DNA of 64,000 nt. Source: Manis javanica. Taxonomy: Eukaryota; Chordata; Mammalia; Pholidota; Manidae. The translations under genes were made by a program, and so were the position numbers. Under the pieces are notes generated by a model. That model was not told the origin of the DNA and made no database searches. It was given only the letters and a program-made list of their open reading frames with translations. Numbering within the stretch: the first letter of the stretch is position 1; every line of letters begins with the position of its first letter. The stretch is taken from assembly GCF_040802235.1 (NCBI RefSeq), contig NC_133158.1, positions 86,476,501 to 86,540,500 of the forward strand, read 5' to 3'. Of the stretch, positions 47,171 to 60,019 are shown one piece after another.

Positions 47171-48370
47171 AAGAAGAAAGTATGGCCAAGGAAATAAATA
47201 AAAGATTCATAAACGTTTGGGGAAAACCTAGAGGAATTGATATTTTAAAAATTGAAACAACAGAACATTTATAAATGGAAAAAATTGTTACAAAATACAT
47301 AATCCCCATGCATCCTCCCAATACAACATAATAAAATCAATGTAGTTATGCAAGATCCACTGCTTTTGACTGAAAAGTTAAATAGGCTTTTTAAATGAAT
47401 AGTAACATCTTGAAGAAGCTCTTCATGATCTGTTGCATACATTAGTTTTAATTAAAAAAACAAATAGCATAATCAAAGAATCAACATTAATCTTTAAATC
47501 AGAAGGATTTACAATGAGATTATAATTAATTACATGCCAAAAAATATCTTATTGAATAGGGTAGTGACCTCAGTTACTTTGTTTAATCACTAAAACAATT
47601 CAATCTCCAAATAAGAATTTGGATGAATTCCAAATGTATCCAATTAAGATTATCAATTCACTAAGAACAGCGATGATAACCTCAAAAAATAACTCTTTAA
47701 AAACTTTTATTTTTGATTAATGTGTCTGCAACAATTTTTATTAGTACTTGGGTCCTTGAGGAAAACAATCTTGGCAGTAGGACCCTGCTATCCCCAGAAT
47801 GCCTGGGGGCAAACATTTCCATAAATAATCATGTTGATTTTCTGTTCTATTATTGAGCACATCAGCTGTCACCTATTAGCAGACCAAAGTCAAAGAATGC
47901 TACTGTTATCTTGGAAACATTTTGGAAAGTAGCAGATGAACAGATTTTTCTCCTAAGGCTTTGGAAAAGTCTTCAAAATTTTGATATATTCCTACATCCA
48001 TGATTATATTTTTCTACATCAAACAACTCTTGTCTCAAGCTCTACAACAATATGAAAAGGGTGTTCTAGACAATACTTTTGTGGCCAAAAGATTATAATC
48101 CATTTTCTCTGGATATCTACAAGACATGACTCAAAAGATGTCATAAAGATAGAGATGACTCAAACTGAAAATAAGAATGAATCATTTCTGGCATTTTATA
48201 AATGATAATGTATTTTACTAATGCAAAGTAATCTTCCACTTACCATTGAATGACCTTGAAACTAGAGAAGGCCTTTTATTTTTTTAAATGTCTGGGGTTT
48301 TTTTCTTAAAAAATAACAAATGTTTTCTTAGTATTCTAATTGCTAAAAAATGCCGAGTTGACTACTGTCT
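47171..48370. other. Noncoding AT-rich stretch
   Basis: No recognised gene or repeat. Confidence 0.5.
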
Positions 48371-48755
48371 TGTCAATGGATTTCAGCTCCAGGCAAGTTC
48401 ACTCTTGATTCGGTGAGACTGAAAAATGACAATGGAACATTCTTGGGGTGAACAACTTCATTCCCAAGGTAGCAAGCACTAGAATCCTGTTTCCACCCCA
48501 GAGCAAGTCTGCATGCAGCAATCCAGTCTCTGCCTCTGGGCCTCTCTTCCCCCACAACCATCTTAGTCTCTGTTCTTAGCGCTGCCACCACTCCAGTCTC
48601 GTCTCTGCTCTCCTGCAGCCTTGCAGCTGTGCCACCATGTCATCCAGAGCACTGGGCGGAGCTCTTTATAGACAGTCAATAAAAACATATTGCCTATACA
48701 AGCCAACCAGGATCAGGTGAGAATCATGGCCATAGAAACTTTCATTTTCTCTGCA
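48371..48755 (-). repeat. Solo LTR, antisense (same family as 1-356)
   Basis: Minus strand: TGCAGAGAAAATGAAAG..., 'TCTATGGCCATGATTCTCAC', TATAAAGAGCTC near 48662-48673, U5-side text 'TTCCATTGTCATTTTTCAG' and 'CTTGCCTGGAGCTGAAATCC', ending ...TTGACA at 48371. The poly(A)-signal region is diverged (plus-strand 'AACAACTTCATTCCC'). The 72-codon minus ORF 48373-48591 is inside it and not a gene. Confidence 0.85.
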
Positions 48756-49266
48756 ATTATGAAAGTTTCCAAACAGCCCCTTCAATGAACTGCAGAAGAA
48801 AACTAAAGCAAGCTTTTTCTAAACAAGACCCATTAAGGAAGTCAGCCCACTTAACTTTTCTGCTTGCTAACACAGGTTATATGTCTATCCCACTGCATAA
48901 TTAATCATTATTAATATCCTCAACTAGTCATAAAGTGAAAATTTCTTGAGTTGCCCACTATGTATAGAATTCAAGTGTTGCACTGACATTCAACTTTTCC
49001 CCAAAATTCTGCCAAAATCTTCTCTTTGACTTTTGCATCAGCCTTGGCATTTGGACCATCACCAAACTGAAGAACTATTGGCATTCCTGAAATTGTGCAT
49101 AATCAATGACAGGTGTTTGATAAGTTACCAACATATCAGTATACCAATGTCAGTAATATAAATAAGATGTGCCATTCAGATTTATCATCATGATCTGAAA
49201 ATTTACATCCAAATATAGATAAAAGCATTCTAGATGGAATCTGAAAAAAATCTTATCTACTTCTCT
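48756..49266. other. 510-bp spacer between two LTRs
   Basis: No primer-binding site or retroviral coding text is seen next to either LTR, so this does not look like proviral interior. On the minus strand a short frame (about 48980-49090) reads IVLQFGDGPNAKADAKVKEK. I do not recognise it, and stops flank it. Confidence 0.5.
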
Positions 49267-49616
49267 TGCCAATCAATGGGTTTCAGCCCTGGACAAGTTC
49301 ACTATGGATTCAGTGAGACTGAGGAATGACAATGGAATGTTCTTGGGGTAAAAGAGTTTATTATCAAGCTTGTTCTCCCTGGGATAGGTCGAGTACTACA
49401 ATTGTGTCTGCACCCAACAGTCTGCAGGTCTGTAATCCTCCTTCATCTCTGCCTCCACCCAGAGCACTGGGCAGAGCTCTTTACATAGTCACTCTGTCAA
49501 TAATAGCTTATTGCCTAGGGTATGAAAGCATTAGCCTAGTAACAGGCCAGTTACATCAAGTAGTTTAGGTTCAGGTGAGAATCCTGGAGGCCATAGGAAC
49601 TTCCATTTTCCCCACA
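49267..49616 (-). repeat. Solo LTR, antisense (same family)
   Basis: Minus strand begins TGTGGGGAAAATGGAAG and shows 'CCAGGATTCTCACCTGAACC', a degenerate TATA region (GTAAAGAGCTCTGCC), AATAAACTCTTTTACCCC (R end; 49344-49361), 'ATTCCATTGTCATTCCTCAG' and ends ...GATTGGCA at 49267. It is the clearest of the three copies. The 80-codon plus ORF through it is a shadow. Confidence 0.9.
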
Positions 49617-50917
49617 ATACTTCAGTATGTTGAAATTCTGTTCCTCACCTGAATAACAATTCATTCTTATTGTCAAAATTTATTGCAGATATAAAAATCA
49701 ATTATAATAGCTGACAAATTCATTAAACAACGCTAAGAAATTCCCAGTGGTTGAATAGAAAATAGACTGACAGCTAAATTAACATTAGGAGAGAGTATGC
49801 TAATTAGAGAAATTTAGGGAAAAAAATTCTTTTGGAGACAAGAAATGGCTATAAAAAAATAATAATACAAAGTTTATTAGTAGAGCTTAGAAAAAACTAT
49901 CAGTCTGAGTTTGATTATAAAAAGAAAGTCACTATGAAATTATGAAAAAAAGGAATGTGATATAGGAATCATGGCTTATGTGATTGAAATAGGAATTGGG
50001 AAGTAAAGGTCTGCAAGAATAAGGCCAAAAGGTCAGACTCAGTTACTAATGCCGTTCATGTGGAGCACGGGTGTATGGAGAAGCGGCAGCTTGCAGGGAG
50101 GTGTGAGAACTGCTGCCGCCATCACCACAGACCGAGAGTTCATAAAGCCGTCTACAAAGCTGCCATGTCTTTATGTCATGACTCCTCAAAAACATGGCTT
50201 CCACTTCACTTCCACCTTTACGTCTGACACAAATTACTCTCAGCAGGTAACTCTAACCAGACGCTACAGCAAAGGTATCTAAAAAGCTTGGTTATCAGAG
50301 TTAGGTGGGAAGGTCTTGGTGCCAGACAACCCATCACTACCACACTCTAATCATAGCAGAACTGCTTACTGCATGAGCAGTTTAAACATGAAAGAAAACA
50401 ACATTTAAGACATATCTACTTGTCAGTTATCTAATTCCATAGAAGCCTTAAAATTTTCCAAAAAAGGACTGTACTGAAGAATGTTCATAGTTTATGATAA
50501 GTTAAAACCAGCATGTCAGTTTTGCCATATCAGCATTTCAAAAGGAGGAAAGTATTGCAAAATTCTATATAACAATTTGCATGAGAAGTTATATTTGAGC
50601 TAAACATAATAAAGAACATAAGTTTAAACCAAAGAAGTGTTAAGGAAAAATAGATTTCCCAAACTACATTTTGTTCTCACTAATAAGACTTCAAAATAAT
50701 AATTTTGTAAGAATGCTTTAAGATTTGAGTTCCTGGGGTTAAAAATTAAACAAAAACTTATTGAAGACAAAGGCTATTTTAAAATTTGTCTTAAGTTCGT
50801 TTTATAAAATGTATCTAAAAAACCATTTTCCTGAATTATATTCTGCTGGATACAAAAAGATTAATGATATTATTAAATATGCCAGTTGAAAGCAAGTATG
50901 CATTTAGTTAGTGCCTT
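49617..50917. other. Noncoding stretch
   Basis: A 77-codon ORF (50049-50282) lies in a mildly CpG-bearing patch; no domain recognised. Confidence 0.5.
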
Positions 50918-51415
50918 TGTGAATTTACCAGAAGAAAAAAAATCACTGATTCAAAAAGATATGTGCACCCATATGTTTATAGCAGCCTCATTTACAAAGC
51001 CAGAATGTGGCAGCAAGCTAAGTGTCCATCAGTAGATGAATGGATAAAAAAGACATGGTACATATATCCAATGGAATATTACTTAGCCATAAAAAAGAAT
51101 GAAATCTTGCCATTTGTAATAACATGGGTGGCCCCTGAGGGCAATATGCTAAGTGGAAAATAAATCAGGCAGAGAGAAATAAATACTGTATGATTTCACT
51201 AATATGTAGAATCAAAAAAACAAAACAAAACAGAAAAAGACTCATAGATACAGAGAACAATCTAGTGGTTGCTAGAAGGGAGGGGATTGGGGGAAAGGCA
51301 AAATAGGGGAAGGGGATTAAAAGGTACAAACTTCCAGATGTAAAATAAATAAGACACAGGGACACAATAAATAGATAGGGAATATACTAATATGTTAGCA
51401 AAAAAGCTTAATAAT
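50918..51415 (+). repeat. L1 3' end fragment, + strand
   Basis: 'GTGAATTTACCAGAAGAAAA', 'TTTATAGCAGCCTCATTTAC', 'AAGTGTCCATCAGTAGATGA', 'CAATGGAATATTACTTAGCC', then a short 3' part 'AGTGGTTGCTAGAAGGGAGG' and an A-rich end. Confidence 0.9.
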
Positions 51416-51904
51416 AATCAGAATATTAAATAATTTTTAAATAATATCTCAGATCTATTCTTCTACTTCACAAGTGTAGTTTATTACGGTGAAATTGCAT
51501 ATGGCCTTGCCTTTGGGAAATTATTGACCTTACCACTCCATCACTGAGCAATTAGCAAAAAATTGCATTTTAGGGCACATCTCTAAAATCATATAAACAC
51601 AGTTCAACTGTATTTTTTAGAGCTTTGTATGGATATGAATGTCTGACTCTCTTTCTTTTTAAAACAGAATTATTTCTTCAAGCCATGATTTTCATGACAC
51701 TTCTCCTCAGGTCATGTGGCTAGAGCCTCCTCCTTTCATAATTCTCTCTTTTGTTGTGATTATTTATGTTTATCTTCTTACCTTTCCTACTAATCAGATG
51801 GTGATTTAACAGCAAGAACATCTGTTTTTGTCTTTTATCCTTCCCCAACAGGAGTCATGAACCAGCAACCTGCATGGCAAATTCAGTCTGCATATACATT
51901 TGGT
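51416..51904. other. Noncoding stretch
   Basis: No recognised feature. Confidence 0.5.
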
Positions 51905-53935
51905 CTGATTTGCATAATATGCTTGTGTGTGTAGATGTGTTTCCTACGCAGTTGTTTTTTAAACATATTCAAGTCATTGTGTAACCATCATCATAATCTA
52001 ATTTCAGAACAATTTCACCATGCCAGAAGGAAACCTGCACCCATCAACAGATATTCCCCACTTATCCTCCAGCCCTAGGCAAACACTACTCTATTTTTGA
52101 TCTCTACAGATTTGACTGCTCTAGCTTTTTCATACAATGGAATGCTACCACATGGATTCATATGTTACTGGCTTCTTTCCCTGAGCATAATGTTTTCAAG
52201 GTCCTCCCATGTTGTGTCATATTTCAGTACTTTATTACTTTATATTGCAAAATAATATTCTATTTATTGATAAACCACATTTATTTATCCATTCTCAGTT
52301 AATGGACATTTGGGTTGTTTCCACTTTTTGGCTATTATCAATAATGCTGCTATGAACATCTGTGTACAAATTCTTGTGTGGAGATATATTTTCATTTCTC
52401 TAGGGCATATACCTTGCAGTGGAACAGCCAGGTCATATGGTAACTCCATGTTCAACCTTTAGAGAAACCTCCAGACTGGTTTACAAAGTAGCAGCACCAT
52501 TTTACATTCCCAACAGCAGTATATGAGGGTTCCAATTTCTCTAAGTCTTTATCAGCTCTTATTATTATCTGACATTTTTTATTCTAGCTGTCCTAGTGGG
52601 TGTGAAGGAGTATCTCACTGTGATTTTGATTTTTCATTTCTCTAATAATTAATAATGTTAAGCATCTTTTCTTATGTTTATTGACCATTTAAATATATCT
52701 TCTTTGGAAAAATGTCTATTCAGGTTCTTTGACCAATTTTTAATTGAATTGTCTTTCTTTCAATATTGAGTTGTAACAACTCTATATGTATTTTAGATAC
52801 AAATCCCTTACCAGCTATAAGATTTGCAAGCATTTTCTCCCATTCTGTGGGTCATCCTTGATGCAACACAAATTTTTTAAAAGTTTGTTGAGGTTCCAAT
52901 GTATCTAAATTTTTTTTCTTTTATCACTTGGTGTTTTGGGGTCCTACCTAGATAAATATTGCCTAACCCAAAGCCACAAATATTTACTCCTATATTTCCT
53001 CCTGAGAGTTTTAACCCTTTCACTTAGGTCTATGATCCATTTAGTTAATTTTTGTGTAGAGTATGAAATAGGAGTCTAACATCATTCCTTTGCATGTCAA
53101 TATCTTGTTAGTTGTTCCAATACCATTTATTGAAAGATTATTCTTTCCCCCATTGAACCGTCTAGGCACTTTTAGGCAATTAATAATCAGTTGACCAAAA
53201 TGAGAGGGTTCATTTCTGTACTCTCAGTTTTATTTGATGGTATGTCCTTCCTTATGCCAGTACCACACTGTCTTGAGTACTGTAGCTCTGAAGGAAGTTT
53301 TGAAATCAGAAATGTGAGTCCACAAAGTCTGTTATTCTTTTCCTGCTTGGACTATTCTGTGTGGGCTAATTCTGAATATCTCACACTTCCAAAGAAATTT
53401 TAGCATTACCTCATCAAGTTTGCAAAGAAGCAAGCTGGAATTTTGTAAATTAATGTAGGAAGAATACTATCTTAAGATAATTAAGTCTTCTAGTATGTAA
53501 ACATGTGATATCTTTCTGTTATTTAGGACTTCCTTAGTTTCTTTCAGCAATGTTTTTTAGTTTCCATGTACAAGTCTTGAGCTTTTTTTGTTGTTAAATT
53601 TATTTCAACATATTTTATTCTTTTTGATGGCATTGTAAATAGAATCATTTTATTTTCATTTTCATATTGTCATAAATTACATAAATATAATTGACTTTTG
53701 TATATGGATCTGGCACTTTGTAACTTTGCTGGAGACTCATGTATTAGTCCTAACAGATTGGGTTTTTTTGGTGGATTCCTTAAGATTTTCTATATAAAAG
53801 ACTGTATTATTTGCAAACAGAAATAGCTTTGCTTCTTTTTTTCCAATCTGGTTGACTTTTCTTTCTCTTCCTGGTCTTATTACTCTGGCTAGACACCAGT
53901 GTAATGTTGAATGAAGTAACATACTGCTTTAAAGT
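51905..53935 (-). repeat. Old L1, antisense, about 2 kb (ORF2 second half and 3' UTR)
   Basis: In plus orientation the complement text is plain: 'CTACAGATTTGACTGCTC', 'AATGGACATTTGGGTTGTTTC', 'AATAATGCTGCTATGAACAT', 'TCATATGGTAACTCCATG', 'ACATTCCCAACAGCAGTA', 'AGATTTGCAAGCATTTTCTC' and, at the far end, minus-strand codons NTVFYIENLKESTKK (about 53757-53815) from the reverse transcriptase domain. The open minus stretch 53737-53922 is part of this dead ORF2. Confidence 0.93.
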
Positions 53936-55600
53936 CAAGACATTTTACACTAAAAAATTATCTGAAGTTCTATATTCTTTTGAAAAACCAGAACGCCTGG
54001 AAAACTATTGGATTTAACAGGAGCTGAGTAGTGGCTGCCTACCTCGGTGGGAAATGTGCTCTCCACCTGATCAAGTTGATGGTCTAACACTTGGCAAACT
54101 TCACTAACCTGTTCGCTCCCTGATCCTGCAGCCATTTGAGTTTCTAAACTCTGCCTTATAAGGATTACATGATTATAACAAATAAAATATTAACATGGTA
54201 CATCATTCATATTAGATATTCAGTATGTATTTATTAACTGATGTGCAGGAAGACTGTCATGAATGAATGAACAAGTGGATTTTTTTCATCCAAGCATAAG
54301 AAGTCCTACTTCCTCTAAATGCAGCATCCCAAGCAAGAAGATCTGATTGTAATTCCGCACCTCTTTTTCTACCATGTTTTTATTAGATTCATGGATTATC
54401 ATCAGTCCATTATGACAGGTTTCATTAATATCTTCTCTCTATTTGTATTATTAGCTAACTTAACTGAGACAGCATCTTTTTAAATATAAATGTCCTTTTA
54501 TTTTGAAATTGAAACAGTGAAATGAAGTGGTTTGTGGCTGAAACAACCTTCATGGGAAAGACAAATAGAGAGCTTATCCAGCAACAGAACAAACTCCAAA
54601 AGCCTGAGCCACTTGCCCCATCTTCTTAGGACACAGCAAAGAACAGAGTAAAAGACAGAAGGGAAAATCCAATCAAATCAAGGTGCTAATGACTGGCAGA
54701 TTTCTAGTAAAGTACAATTTTCGAAGTTGCCACAATTACAGAAGACTGCAGCACTTATTTTTAAAAACAATCACAGGTGGGAGTGCCCCCACCAGAGACC
54801 TCACCCTGATTTCCATTCATAAAAATAGATTTTGCAGTATCCTGAGTAAGTGATGAAGCAAGGCTGGGTGCTAACCACTTTGCTTCAGCGGATGGGGGTC
54901 TTCTAACTTATTGTGGTTCCTGGGATCAGGATCAAGATTCTGGAGAAAGAGGGCGGTTCAAATGGTCATAGAGAATGTTAATTCACTATGCTAATTCATT
55001 ACCTGCTGAAATTCATTTTGAACATCTTCACATAACAGTGGTTACATAAAATTTGCACAGAAACATTACAAGGGATCCCTCAATCCCCTAAGGGGGAAAC
55101 AGTGAGACAGTGTTGAAGCATCCCCAACACGCACAAAACCTGCTTCTTGGTGTGGGTGACCGAAGTTGCCTGGCTGGGAGGTAAAGGGTGTGAAGCACAG
55201 CTAGGACCCACCAGAAGGAAAGGGGTGGAGGGAAAGGCCAGCCGGGGGCGGACTCCAGAAGCAATACCTGTCAGAAGAGCACCTTATCTTAAGTAAGTGA
55301 AGAAAATTGCCACTGAGTGAAACCTATTTACAAGAGGAAAAAAGAAAAATTTGAGAAATGAGAAGAATCCAGCAGTCACTAAAAAAATTGTCTCCCTCTT
55401 TTTGTTAAAGTAACCTCAAATTTTTAAGGTAATATATATTTTTTCCTTTGGAGAAAGAAACCAGTCCCCATCCCCCGGCCCTCCAACCTAAGCAAGTACA
55501 GTTGGCACTACCCAACTTAGCTCTGCTGTCTTGCTAAGAGTCAATAAAATAAAAGTGAAAGGGGGCGTCTATGAGGAGGTCCCTTAGAGGCTGGAAGGGG
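53936..55600. other. Noncoding stretch
   Basis: Weak MIR/L2-like text at 54200-54280 ('ATTCAGTATGTATTTATT', 'GAATGAATGAACAAGTGG'). Nothing else supportable. Confidence 0.5.
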
Positions 55601-56095
55601 CTGGGATCACCCAGGAGAATCCTGACTACAAAGGTATAAAGATGGCCTGAACGAGTCCAGAGCCTGGGCCCTTACACTTTGGGTAAAGGGTCCTGCTCCA
55701 CCTGCTCCTCCAGAGCCACCGTCCTAGAGGCAGAGAAGCGTAAAGGGGGAGCATCTCAGCATTAGCTCTGGCACCCCAGGCTTCCTGCTGTGGTTGAGTC
55801 CTCAGTTCCAGGCCTACCCTGGATGTCACCTGCAGCCCCCTGGGGAAGGGAAGAGGAAATCCCCATCCTCACCCTCCGCTCCAACAAAGCCGTAGGAGGT
55901 GAGAGAGGGGCAAGCTGGAGGGCAAGGGGTGATGCATGGAGCCCCAGAGCAGGGAGGACACCAAGGAAGTGCGGGGGACCTCCCAACCCGACCAGTGCAG
56001 GGTCTGCCTGTTCCCTGAAAACAAATTTAGTGGCACAAGCCTCAGTCACTTCTCCTGGCTGGGATTCATGCCCCCATGCATGAGTTCCTGCCCTT
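55601..56095. other. GC-rich segment with opposed 95-97 codon ORFs, unassigned
   Basis: Locally the most GC-rich stretch of the right half. ORFs 55790-56083 (+) and 55762-56049 (-) overlap almost fully in opposite strands, a usual by-product of GC-rich DNA. The Pro/Gly/Arg-rich translations show no domain. It could be an old exon, a regulatory element or unique DNA. Confidence 0.3.
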
Positions 56096-57479
56096 GGTTC
56101 TAATCTAATTTTAAGGACTCAGGTGGTTAATCCACTTACATTAGCCCCATCCATTACCTGCGGTTACTCAAAACACATGCTGTCAAGAATTTTCCAGCTA
56201 GGACATGAAAGGAAAAAATAATTCTTTCTGTCCACTTGTGTTTGTCAGTCCCGATTCAACAGGATTAAACTAGCAGTGATGACGCCATCAGACTGTGGCC
56301 CCAGGAGCACCGAGGGCCGGAGTCCTCACCCTCCAAACCCACCTTCAGTCATCAGACCTCCTCCCTCTCCTGTACTCCATTGAAGAAGTCTTAGGTATCT
56401 AAAAAAAAAAAAACAAGAGATTAAAGTTTTAAGCTGATGTTATTCTAAGTCTAAATACAAGAGAAATGTTCTGCATCTAAATCATCAAGATATTTGGAAA
56501 TAGCTTTTATGTCCCCTGGCATTGATGCACTTTTTTTTTTTTTGTCTTCCTGTTATGACTGTGTCAGACTGTGCTGTTTTCCTGCTACCAGTTTTCAAAA
56601 AACCTGCAGAGAGTTGCATGGTTTCAATGTCAAAGCCACTATGGTCTCCCCATAAACACTTCAGGAGAAAGAAAGGAGCTCCCCTATCCCTGGATGAGAG
56701 GTGGGGGGAAGGGCTGACTCCAGGCCCCAGGTCCTCTTGTGAATCAGGCAGCTCAAGCCATCCTTCCCGGGCTCTGTGAAGTGGTGAGGTAGTGCCTACT
56801 GCTTCCCAGATTGGCAGGGGGTAGTTCTGGGGTGGGAGGAGGAGAAGGCATCCTTGAGAACTAACTGATGCCTTTCATCATGGACAGTATCATTTTTACT
56901 ATCTGAGCAGAATCTTGCTGGTGAGGTTCCAAATGAATACAGTTTTCTTCAACAATTTACTATGGCAATCCTCATATCACCTTTACTGTCCAGTTACCTA
57001 AACATGTGTTTGAAATTATTGTTTCACTCCTTGGGGATAGGACAAATTGTTCACTGTAGATAAGATACTTAAAACACATTTGTTTTACCTGAGTCACATC
57101 TTTATGGAAACTTTCCCAGGACTGAATTTGCAAGAATCCATGACTGGCATTTTTCACAGTTATTAAGCATAATGAAATCCAAACCAATACGGGTTCATCG
57201 ACTATATCAGCCTCAAGGGCTCCATTTTGTATTCCGAAGGTCCAGGCTGGGAATACTGCTTGTAGCTGCAACCCAGTTACTGTCAGAGATTCCAGTCAAG
57301 GGAAGTCAATTTAGTTTATTTCAAAGCCATTTTTAAGTTCAACTGGTCAGTTTCTGCTTCATTTAAAATAAAATCTCTTCAAGTTAACTTTAAATCTTTA
57401 AAGATCTCACTCTCAAGACAAAAAATCGGCAGTGCTATATTTAATGAAATTACTGTCATTCTAAAACATACTATTAAAG
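56096..57479. other. Noncoding stretch
   Basis: A 99-codon minus ORF (56972-57271) has no recognised domain. Homopolymer runs of A (56402-56413) and T (56531-56542). Confidence 0.5.
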
Positions 57480-57790
57480 AACTCTATTTTAGGAAGGGGA
57501 ATTGGATGAAAGTGGTCAAAGAGGACAAGCTTCCAGTTATGAGATATTATGTACAACGATGATTATAGTTAACACTGCCATATGGTATATTTGAAAGTTA
57601 AGAGAATAGATCCTAAGAACTATCATCACAAGGAACGAAAATTAAACATTTTTTTCTTTTTCTTTTCTTTTTGTATGTATAGGAGATGATGGATATTAAT
57701 GAGACTTACTGCGCTAATCACTTCACGATATGTGCAAGCCAAATCATTATGCTGTACACCTTAAACTTGTGCCCCCGTGGAGTCAGATCA
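57480..57790 (+). repeat. Old L1 3' UTR fragment
   Basis: 'AGTTAACACTGCCATATGG', 'TTAAGAGAATAGATCCTAAG', 'GATGGATATTAATGAGACTT', 'CAAATCATTATGCTGTACACC' and 'TTAAACTTG' are the standard 3' UTR order of an old L1M subfamily. Confidence 0.88.
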
Positions 57791-58689
57791 CCCACAATGG
57801 AGAACCCTGTCTAGAGAAAAAATAATGCCAAGATTAACTCAGGGTAGAAGCTAGACTGTATGCACGAACAGTATCTCACTTAAAAGGCTTGTCCTGTAGT
57901 CAGTCCTGCAGCACACCTCAGCAGGGATGGTCACTTATCTAATCTGAATGGCTCCTCCAAACCCAACTTCATCTTTCACTATGTATTCATTATGTGACCT
58001 TAAACTGCATACTACACTATGAATCTTATCACTCACCCCATAGATACAGTTATTCACAGGGTTTTTTTTATGTATTCTGCACTGTACAATGTGCTAACAA
58101 CAACGAAATAACAGAACAAGTGCCCAATACTGTCACACCTTCAAGAAGCTGATAAGCAGATGATGAGCTGTTCTAATCTGGTTTCCTTTCAGCACCACTG
58201 TAGCTAACCTCCACCCTCTACTTCCCTTCTGTGATAGATCCTGGCCTCATGCAGAGGAACAGACATAGTCCTGTGGCAGTTGTCCATGTATTCTGAAAGA
58301 CAGAGTTCATTTTTCCAACATCGCATCCTGCTGGAATTGACCCCACAGCTCCCTTAATCTCATTGAGCCATCCTGATCATACACTTACTTCAACTCTTCT
58401 TACCCCAAAAGAGTGATTTTCTCACTTTGTGCCAATCTTTTGGGTTCATGTTCTGGCATAATAGTCAGCATAGAGAACATTCCAAAAAGTGTAAAAAAAA
58501 AAAAAAGGAAATGCTCATAATAGTCAGAATCCAACTTTAGATTGTAAGTTCCTGTGTTGAACAGTTAAATGTTAGCAGCTACCTGGAGTACTGTGCTGAA
58601 AAGAATTCTCTGACTGAATGAAGTATGGGTTATGTTTCTGGTATGTGCAGAATGCTATGGGAACTCAGAAGAGTGAGTTCTTATCTCTG
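57791..58689. other. Noncoding stretch
   Basis: No recognised feature apart from an A-run at 58493-58506. Confidence 0.5.
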
Positions 58690-58870
58690 CAGGAGATGTG
58701 AGGGATGGTCTTCTGAAAACATGACATTTCAAAAAGTTCCAGTTCCCTCTTGTGACTAAAGAACATTCCAGGCAGAGGAAATGCATTTGCACAAAATTCC
58801 TGCAACTTTAAGCAGTAATTCAAGGCATGTGGGTTGGGTTAAGATGCAGGCTAAGAATATTGTGGAAAAT
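58690..58870 (+). repeat. L2 fragment
   Basis: 'ACATTCCAGGCAGAGGAAATG' and 'CATTTGCACAAAATTCCTGC' are typical L2 3' wording ('gggcattccaggcagagggaacagcatgtgcaaaggcc'). Confidence 0.75.
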
Positions 58871-58895
58871 GGGGCTAAAAAGTAAGAAATTAAAA

Positions 58896-58910
58896 AGAAA
58901 ATACAGACTT
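58896..58910 (-). repeat. Target-site duplication of retroviral-segment copy 2, 3' side (AGAAAATACAGACTT)
   Basis: Matches 60779-60793 (AGAAAATTCAGACTT) at 14 of 15 positions and abuts a T-run, the complement of a poly(A) tail. Confidence 0.85.
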
Positions 58911-59082
58911 TTTTTTCAGAGTTTTTATTAACTAACTAGTGAAATTCTGACCTAGATGCATTAGCTCTATAAATTACCCAGTTAAAGCTTTTTAATACAG
59001 TATATGTATTTTTCTTTAAGTAACAGATCATTTTATTCAAGCAAGGGTGATTTAATGAAACTTATTTTTGTTTTGAGAGGGC

Positions 59083-59392
59083 ATCTTTCATATTTATTGA
59101 TCAAATGGTTGTTAACAACAGTAAAATTCTGTATAGGGGACTCAATGCACAATCATTAATCAACGCCAAGCCTAGTTCTCAACAGTCTCCAATCTTCTGA
59201 AGCATAACGAACAGGTTCTTACATGGTGAATAAGGTCTTACATAGTGAATAAGTTCTTACATGGTGAACAGTGCAAGGGCAGTCATATCACAGAAACTTT
59301 CAGTTTTGATCACGCATCATGAACTATAAACAATCAAGTCAGATATGATTGTTCATTTGATTTTTATACTTGATTTATATGTGAATCCCACA
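59083..59392 (-). repeat. LTR U3-R of copy 2
   Basis: Starts TGTGGGATTCACATATAAAT on the minus strand. It has the same three TTCACCATGTAAGAAC-type repeats (59213-59271), the GTTAACAACCATTTGATC block, and AATAAATATGAAAG followed by GATGCCCTCTC. No U5 ending in CA is evident. Confidence 0.8.
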
Positions 59393-60019
59393 TTTCTCCC
59401 TTATTTTTTTTTAATAAAATGCTGAAGTGTTAGGTAGATGCAAGATAAAGTTAGAAAGCATAATTTAGTGCTGTAAGAGGGCAAATGTGGATGATCAGGT
59501 CTGTGCCTATAGACTAACCATTAATCCAAGCTAGACAAGGGCAACAAAACATCCACGGATGCAGAAGATTTTTCTCAAAACAGGGGGGGTGAGTTTCTAA
59601 GCCTCACCTCTGTTGATCCCCAATTTCTCACCTGATGGCCCCCCTGCGACTGTGCCTGTCTTAGGTTGTTCCTCCCCTGAGGAATCTTACCCGTCTCTGG
59701 CTAACCAGCCGTCTTCTGGGGCCATAGAGGGAAATGTAAAGTTGGTAAGTGAGAGAGAAGCAATATTCTTTGAAATGGTTAGCTTTTTACTTCTTTGCAG
59801 ATTTTTGCCCTGTGGCTTCTATGCCCAGCATTTGTCTTGAGGTATCTTTACCACTTGGAAGAATTATGATACTCGGTAATTTCAATATGAGGCACGAATT
59901 CTATTTAAGGGTTGTAATTAGGAAGTAAGAAGAAAAGCCATAGAAGTAGCAGATGGAAGAAAACATGGGAAGATTATTTCTTTGACATAACTTCTTGTAG
60001 AGTAACATAAGCATGTATA

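Noticed and set aside
48980..49090. Minus-strand frame reading IVLQFGDGPNAKADAKVKEK as a conserved exon or processed pseudogene
   Set aside because: Open for under 40 codons, flanked by stops and LTRs, and I cannot place it in a family. A translated search would be decisive.
48371..49616. LTR pair as an intact or internally deleted provirus
   Set aside because: No primer-binding site beside the upstream LTR, no retroviral interior text and no matching terminal duplication. Kept only as a question in the findings.
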